This document shows positions 60,276-64,000 of a DNA stretch of 64,000 nt, one piece after another. The DNA is from Mesorhizobium sp. CAU 1732 (GTDB lineage Bacteria; Pseudomonadota; Alphaproteobacteria; Rhizobiales; Rhizobiaceae): positions 756,071 through 820,070 of the forward strand of contig NZ_JBDQQR010000002.1 in assembly GCF_039888675.1 (NCBI RefSeq). The letters are read 5' to 3'. Under the pieces are notes generated by a model. That model was given only the letters and a program-made list of their open reading frames with translations, made no database searches and was not told the origin of the DNA. The stretch's first letter is position 1. Every line of letters starts with the position of its first letter. Made by a program: the position numbers and the translations under genes.

Positions 60276-62285
60276 TCAGACCCGTGGCACGCTGTCCTGA
60301 TAGTCGCGGTGGAAGACCATCCGTTCTCCCTCGAAGGCTTCCAGCCGCTGCGTTACGTAGAAATTCTGTATGTCGGCCCACATGCGCGTGGTCACCACGG
60401 TGCGCGTCTCCCAGTCGCCGCGCCCCATCGTGCGATCCCAGACGATGTTGACCTGCGCGCTGGCGGGGTCGTTCCTGCGAATGCTCCAGATTTCCTGGAT
60501 CTGACTTCCGGTCACCAGATCGGTCGTCAGATCGCGCGTCCTTGGCACCGTTCCCGAAATCACGATGCGCGTTTCGCCGGTGGTCATGTCGGTTTCGACC
60601 CGTTTTGCGCCCTCGGCGACGCCCACGACTTCGACCGGCAATGCGGGCGCGCCGGCGGGTTCGGGAAACGCGCGCTCGTCCGCATCGGCGGTCGGGCGCA
60701 CCGGTAAGACCAGTTCGCCTGCGGACAATGTCGCGGTGACAGGCTCGGCTTCGGGCCAGATGAAGGGCCACAGGCTCGTCGACACAGCCACACGCAGACG
60801 ATGTCCCTCCGGGAGGCGATAGGCGATTTCGTCCAACGCGAAGTCGATCTCGACCTCTTCGCCGGGCACCAGATCCTGCGGGTGTTCGCGATTGGCGCGG
60901 TGACGGAGATTGAGGCAGCCCATCGTGATCAATGCCGAGGTTCCGTCCGGCCGCAGATCGCAAAGCCGAACGGCGATCTGCGCACGAGGCCGGTCGCAGG
61001 CGATTTTCAACCTGATGCGTGGCGCGCCGACGATGTCGGTGGCCTCGGTCGCCTCCGCCGAATCGAAGCACAGCGACAGAGCGTCGTCGGCTCTCTGGTC
61101 GTCCGGCAGTTCCCCGGGGCCGAAACCGAAGGGGAAATATTCGCCCTGAGTCATGCCGCAAGCCGTGGCCGGATGGACATGCAGACGGAAGGCGCGCGGA
61201 GGGGCGTCGCCGATTGTGCCTGAGCCGAGATACATGGTTCGCGCCTCGATGCGCAGCGACGGCCACTCGGCCTCTGTGATCCATCGGCCCGGCCGATACG
61301 CAAATGACGTTTCGGGATGAACACTGTCCATCAACCAGGCGGTGTAGGCCGGGTCGTTGTCGACGCCGGTATCGATGTTTTTCAGCCAGCGGTCCCACCA
61401 GCGCAGCGCCTCCTGAAGGAAGCCGATCTGCGGTCCCGGCACGGCGAGGTGCGGGTATTTGTGATTCCAGGGGCCAACGATGCCCTTGACCGGAGAACTC
61501 AGGTTTCGCACCAGATGCGATATCGTGTTGCGATATCCGTCATGCCAGCCGCCGACGCTGAGCACGGCGGCATCGATCGCCGGATAGTCTTCGCAGATCG
61601 AGCCATGGCGCCAATACGCGTCGCGATGCTGATGCGTGAGCCAGTTACGCGCCAGGAACGGCGTGTTTTCCAGCCGGGCGATCCAGCTCTCTTTCCATCC
61701 GTCTCCGACGATCTCCGGGTCGGGCGGCATCGAAAACCACGAGGTGGCCGTCGCCGCCCAGCCGATGTTTTCGCCGAGCATGCAGCCGCCCTTGTAGTGG
61801 ATGTCGTCGGCGTAACGGTCCACGCTGGAGCAAACGGTCACGACCGCCTTGAGCGGTTCGGGCCGTAGCGCCGCAACCTGGAGCGAGTTGAAACCGCCCC
61901 ACGAAATTCCCATCATGCCAACCTGGCCGGAGCACCAATCCTGATCGGCGATCCATGCGATGGTGTCGAGCGCGTCACGCAGTTCCTGAGGGGAATATTC
62001 GTCGTCGAAAAGACCTTCCGAGTCGCCGCACCCCCGCATGTCGACACGCAGGCAGGCATAGCCGTGGGAGGCGAAATAGGGATGGTTTATCTGATCGCGT
62101 GCAGCCGTGCCGTCGCGCTTGCGGTAGGGCAGGAACTCCAGGATGGCCGGCACGCGGCGTTCGGTGGCATCCTGCGGCATCCAGACGCGTGCGGACAACC
62201 GCGTTCCATCGGGAAGCACTATGCCCATATCCGGGTCTTCGACGACGGCCGCCAGCGAGACCGGATTGCATGTGGAACTGATCAT
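60276..62285 (-). CDS. CocE/NonD-family hydrolase
   Basis: The 669 residues match X-Pro dipeptidyl-peptidase/CocE hydrolases: alpha/beta hydrolase domain with Ser128 (GISWGG), Asp249 (GGWHDG) and His275 (GPWNHK), and a C-terminal jelly-roll (PEGHRLRVAVSTSLWPF). The family includes cocaine esterase, amino-acid ester hydrolases and acylases. No signal peptide is seen. It is first in the operon with the peptide importer, so it probably cleaves an ester or amide in the imported compound. The 94-bp gap to the regulator gene holds the promoters. Confidence 0.9.
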   Translation of the reverse strand: MISSTCNPVSLAAVVEDPDMGIVLPDGTRLSARVWMPQDATERRVPAILEFLPYRKRDGTAARDQINHPYFASHGYACLRVDMRGCGDSEGLFDDEYSPQELRDALDTIAWIADQDWCSGQVGMMGISWGGFNSLQVAALRPEPLKAVVTVCSSVDRYADDIHYKGGCMLGENIGWAATATSWFSMPPDPEIVGDGWKESWIARLENTPFLARNWLTHQHRDAYWRHGSICEDYPAIDAAVLSVGGWHDGYRNTISHLVRNLSSPVKGIVGPWNHKYPHLAVPGPQIGFLQEALRWWDRWLKNIDTGVDNDPAYTAWLMDSVHPETSFAYRPGRWITEAEWPSLRIEARTMYLGSGTIGDAPPRAFRLHVHPATACGMTQGEYFPFGFGPGELPDDQRADDALSLCFDSAEATEATDIVGAPRIRLKIACDRPRAQIAVRLCDLRPDGTSALITMGCLNLRHRANREHPQDLVPGEEVEIDFALDEIAYRLPEGHRLRVAVSTSLWPFIWPEAEPVTATLSAGELVLPVRPTADADERAFPEPAGAPALPVEVVGVAEGAKRVETDMTTGETRIVISGTVPRTRDLTTDLVTGSQIQEIWSIRRNDPASAQVNIVWDRTMGRGDWETRTVVTTRMWADIQNFYVTQRLEAFEGERMVFHRDYQDSVPRV

Positions 62286-62349
62286 GCAATATCAATGACC
62301 CGCTTCAGGCCGTTTGCCAATTACGCGGCCTTGTGCTTTTTTAAGTGAG

Positions 62350-62369
62350 TTTACGCAAGATCACGTAAA
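62350..62369. promoter_or_regulatory. palindrome before the HTH gene, candidate operator
   Basis: TTTACG (62350-62355) and CGTAAA (62364-62369) are exact inverted hexamers with an 8-bp centre, in the 94-bp divergent region between the hydrolase operon and the HTH regulator. It lies 10 bp before the regulator start, suiting autoregulation. Confidence 0.4.
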
Positions 62370-62379
62370 ACAGCATAAA

Positions 62380-63186
62380 ATGAGCACTCGAAAACGCATC
62401 CACAGTTCGAATTTTCTGACCAATCTTGAACTCCTTTGCTCGAGCCGGGCATCGGTGTCGGCGATTTGCCGTGAGATCGGCATCAACCGTCAGCAATTCG
62501 AACGGTATCTGAAAGGGCAGGCAGTTCCATCGGCGCACAATCTGCGCCGGATCTGTATCCATTTTGCCGTGTCGGAGGCGCAGTTGCTCGGAGATCCGAC
62601 CAAGCTTCGCCGGCTATTCGACGAGCGGCCGGCGGCCGGCGGCCGTCATCCGCTCGGGGACGCGTTGCGCCCGCATCCGGGCGAGCTGGCGATCCTGCGC
62701 AACTACATCGGCGCCTATCACTATTTCTTCATGACGCCATCCTGGATCGGCCAGGTCCAGTGCGGCTTCATCGACATCAGGGAAGAAGAAGGCGTCGTGC
62801 GGTCGCGCTATGTCGGACGCGCACGCGATTCAAACGTCGACAAGCCGCTGCGCTCGCGTTTTGAAGGCCACGTCGTTTTCAGGGGCGACCGGATATTCAT
62901 CATCGAATATGCCCGCGGTGTCATCGACAGTTTTGGCCAGACCATTCTCTACGCCGTGCATCAGCACCAGTCGAACTATCTGACGGGCATGACGTTCGGC
63001 ATCGGCTGGCATCCGCATCGCGGCCCCTTCGCGTCCCAGGTGATCATCAAGCGCATTCATGGTGCGACGCCGATACGGCAGGCGATCGAGCAATGCGGAA
63101 TCTATGAAAGCAACAGCCGCGCCCTTGACCCGATCGTCAGAAACTTCTTCCGGCATCAGGAGAAGCCGTTTGTCATCGACGGTTGA
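62380..63186 (+). CDS. helix-turn-helix regulator with an uncharacterised C-terminal domain
   Basis: The 268 residues have an N-terminal Xre-like HTH (LELLCSSRASVSAICREIGINRQQFERYLKGQAVPSAHNLRRIC), a hinge, and a C-terminal domain starting YIGAYHYFFMTPSWIGQVQCGFIDI that I do not recognise; it may be a sensor. The start at 62380 has no strong ribosome binding site. Divergence from the hydrolase/peptide-importer operon suggests it controls that operon. Codon use looks like its neighbours. Confidence 0.75.
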   Translation: MSTRKRIHSSNFLTNLELLCSSRASVSAICREIGINRQQFERYLKGQAVPSAHNLRRICIHFAVSEAQLLGDPTKLRRLFDERPAAGGRHPLGDALRPHPGELAILRNYIGAYHYFFMTPSWIGQVQCGFIDIREEEGVVRSRYVGRARDSNVDKPLRSRFEGHVVFRGDRIFIIEYARGVIDSFGQTILYAVHQHQSNYLTGMTFGIGWHPHRGPFASQVIIKRIHGATPIRQAIEQCGIYESNSRALDPIVRNFFRHQEKPFVIDG

Positions 63187-63768
63187 CGCGATGTTTTCAA
63201 TGAACCAAGCGTATTTTCCGACGCTTTGACCACGCCCAGCGCCGACATGCTTCGCCCAACCCGATCCAGCCCCGAAGTCTCCAGCCAGATAGGGAGATAC
63301 GCCCGTTTGCTCCATGAGACCAAGCGCCTTTGCGCGCTTGGTGTCGGGCTGAGAGGGAGTTTGAGAATTAAGGTTGGGGCGCTCCCTGTCGAAGACGACG
63401 TTGCGGAACTGTTCGACGGCTTCGGTATGATGGTCCCGGTATCCGGTGGCGAGCCCATCTGTGTCCGCTCACTCAGCACTCTCGAACGCCGATGAAAACT
63501 GTGTCTGGCGTGGAAGCACGTTTCAACCGGCTTTCCGGAGTTTCCGCCGCGGTCCTGCCACAGTCCGTGCGGACTGCGCCTGTTCCGCTCTTTGATAGCA
63601 GCCCCGCTGTCGCCGATCCTCCACGCTCTATCACCTGCGCGTTCGCAAAGATCGCGCCGGCCCTACCCTCCTGTTCTTGCAACTCGCTGCGATCGCAGAA
63701 CGGATTCGCTCAAGACTTAGCCGTCTTCGAAGCGCCACTCCGCTGGTGCCTACAGGCTGTTTGAACGC
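63187..63768. other. 580-bp stretch without a supportable gene
   Basis: Several short frames on both strands (for example 63226-63495 + and 63473-63682 -) lack ribosome binding sites and recognisable motifs. Composition is like the neighbours. The stretch could hold a decayed gene next to the rRNA/tRNA unit. Confidence 0.35.
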
Positions 63769-63769
63769 A

Positions 63770-63791
63770 AAAAGCCGCCCGTGTGGGCGGC
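63770..63791 (-). terminator. rho-independent terminator of the leftward tRNA/rRNA unit
   Basis: GCCGCCC (63774-63780) and GGGCGGC (63785-63791) close on GTGT. On the - strand the stem is followed by TTTTTG, a strong terminator facing the leftward tRNA gene at the window's right end. Confidence 0.8.
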
Positions 63792-63836
63792 GTTTGTATC
63801 GGCTGGATGGTGATTGTTTGGTAGTTATGACAAAAA

Positions 63837-63925
63837 TGGTTTCGGGGCGGGATTTGAAGCGTCCATCGGCGCCTTGGGGTTATGGTCCGCAGGACGAGGA
63901 GCTACCTCGGCCAGGGAAGCGAAGC
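63837..63925 (-). pseudogene. degenerate initiator-tRNA-like remnant
   Basis: Read on the - strand, this stretch ends CAAATCCCGCCCCGAAACCA and contains GGTAGCTC, then ACCATAACC with a CAT triplet, then CAAGG. All are in the order of a rhizobial initiator tRNA. The T-stem does not pair (three mismatches of five), the anticodon stem has a mismatch and the loop has C at position 33, and about 11 bases are extra. It reads as a decayed duplicate of the intact gene beside it, not a working tRNA. Confidence 0.4.
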
Positions 63926-63971
63926 TTCCTGCCTGCCGACGGTGGTATCTGCATTTCAGCTTGGGAGGTTT

Positions 63972-64000
63972 TGGTTGCGGGGACAGGATTTGAACCTGTG
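63972..64000 (-). tRNA. initiator tRNA-Met (3' part, cut by window edge)
   Basis: On the - strand the end reads a T-arm (ACAGG-TTCAAAT-CCTGT), acceptor strand CCCCGCA, discriminator A and encoded CCA. The A at position 72 before the discriminator is the mark of bacterial initiator tRNA. The rest lies beyond the window. In rhizobia this tRNA often ends the rRNA operon, so 5S and 23S may lie just to the right. Confidence 0.75.

Overview
The window reads as chromosomal DNA of a GC-rich alphaproteobacterium of the Hyphomicrobiales (Rhizobiales), most like the Phyllobacteriaceae (Mesorhizobium/Aminobacter/Nitratireductor relatives). The signs are the zapE - mdh - sucCDAB - lpdA gene order, a Brucella Omp19-like lipoprotein, the dapF - mtaB - ftsY - septation-protein block, and several rhizobial-type palindromic intergenic repeats. 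The assignment is by recognition, not by search.

The first 24 kb is core. It holds asd (lysine/threonine/methionine branch) and a small Phd-like/PemK-like toxin-antitoxin pair with a 19-bp perfect inverted repeat as operator. A long leftward TCA operon follows (mdh, sucC, sucD, sucA, sucB, then MAPEG-like, secreted and SDR genes, and lpdA). Next come zapE, the omp19-like gene, a VOC protein, a NAPE-PLD-like metallo-hydrolase, dapF, mtaB, ftsY with an unusually long Pro/Glu-rich arm, the septation protein and a PPOX-fold flavoprotein.

From about 23 kb the content is accessory and catabolic. A GlxA/GbdR-type regulator converges on a soxBDAG sarcosine oxidase operon whose delta subunit lacks the usual zinc-ligand cysteines. 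Upstream is a leftward cluster: a DszC/SfnC-like acyl-CoA-dehydrogenase-fold monooxygenase, an ABC importer with a fused double permease, and an MFS carrier. A LysR regulator and a divergent flavin reductase complete what looks like a two-component FMN monooxygenase uptake-and-degradation system of unknown substrate.

From 38 to 52.5 kb lie regulator/oxidoreductase modules: TetR with an aldo/keto reductase; an OmpR-type two-component system with Tat-exported isoquinoline-oxidoreductase-like molybdoenzyme subunits, an SDR and a PmtA-like methyltransferase; LysR with a metallo-hydrolase; and LysR with an aldo/keto reductase and an MFS efflux pump. From 52.6 to 63.2 kb a seven-gene leftward operon joins a CocE/NonD hydrolase, a complete Opp/Dpp-type importer and a DPP4-like S9 peptidase. 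It is divergent from an unfamiliar HTH regulator.

The right edge is the 3' end of a leftward transcription unit: a truncated initiator tRNA, a degenerate tRNA-like stretch and a good terminator, as expected at the tail of a rhizobial rRNA operon.
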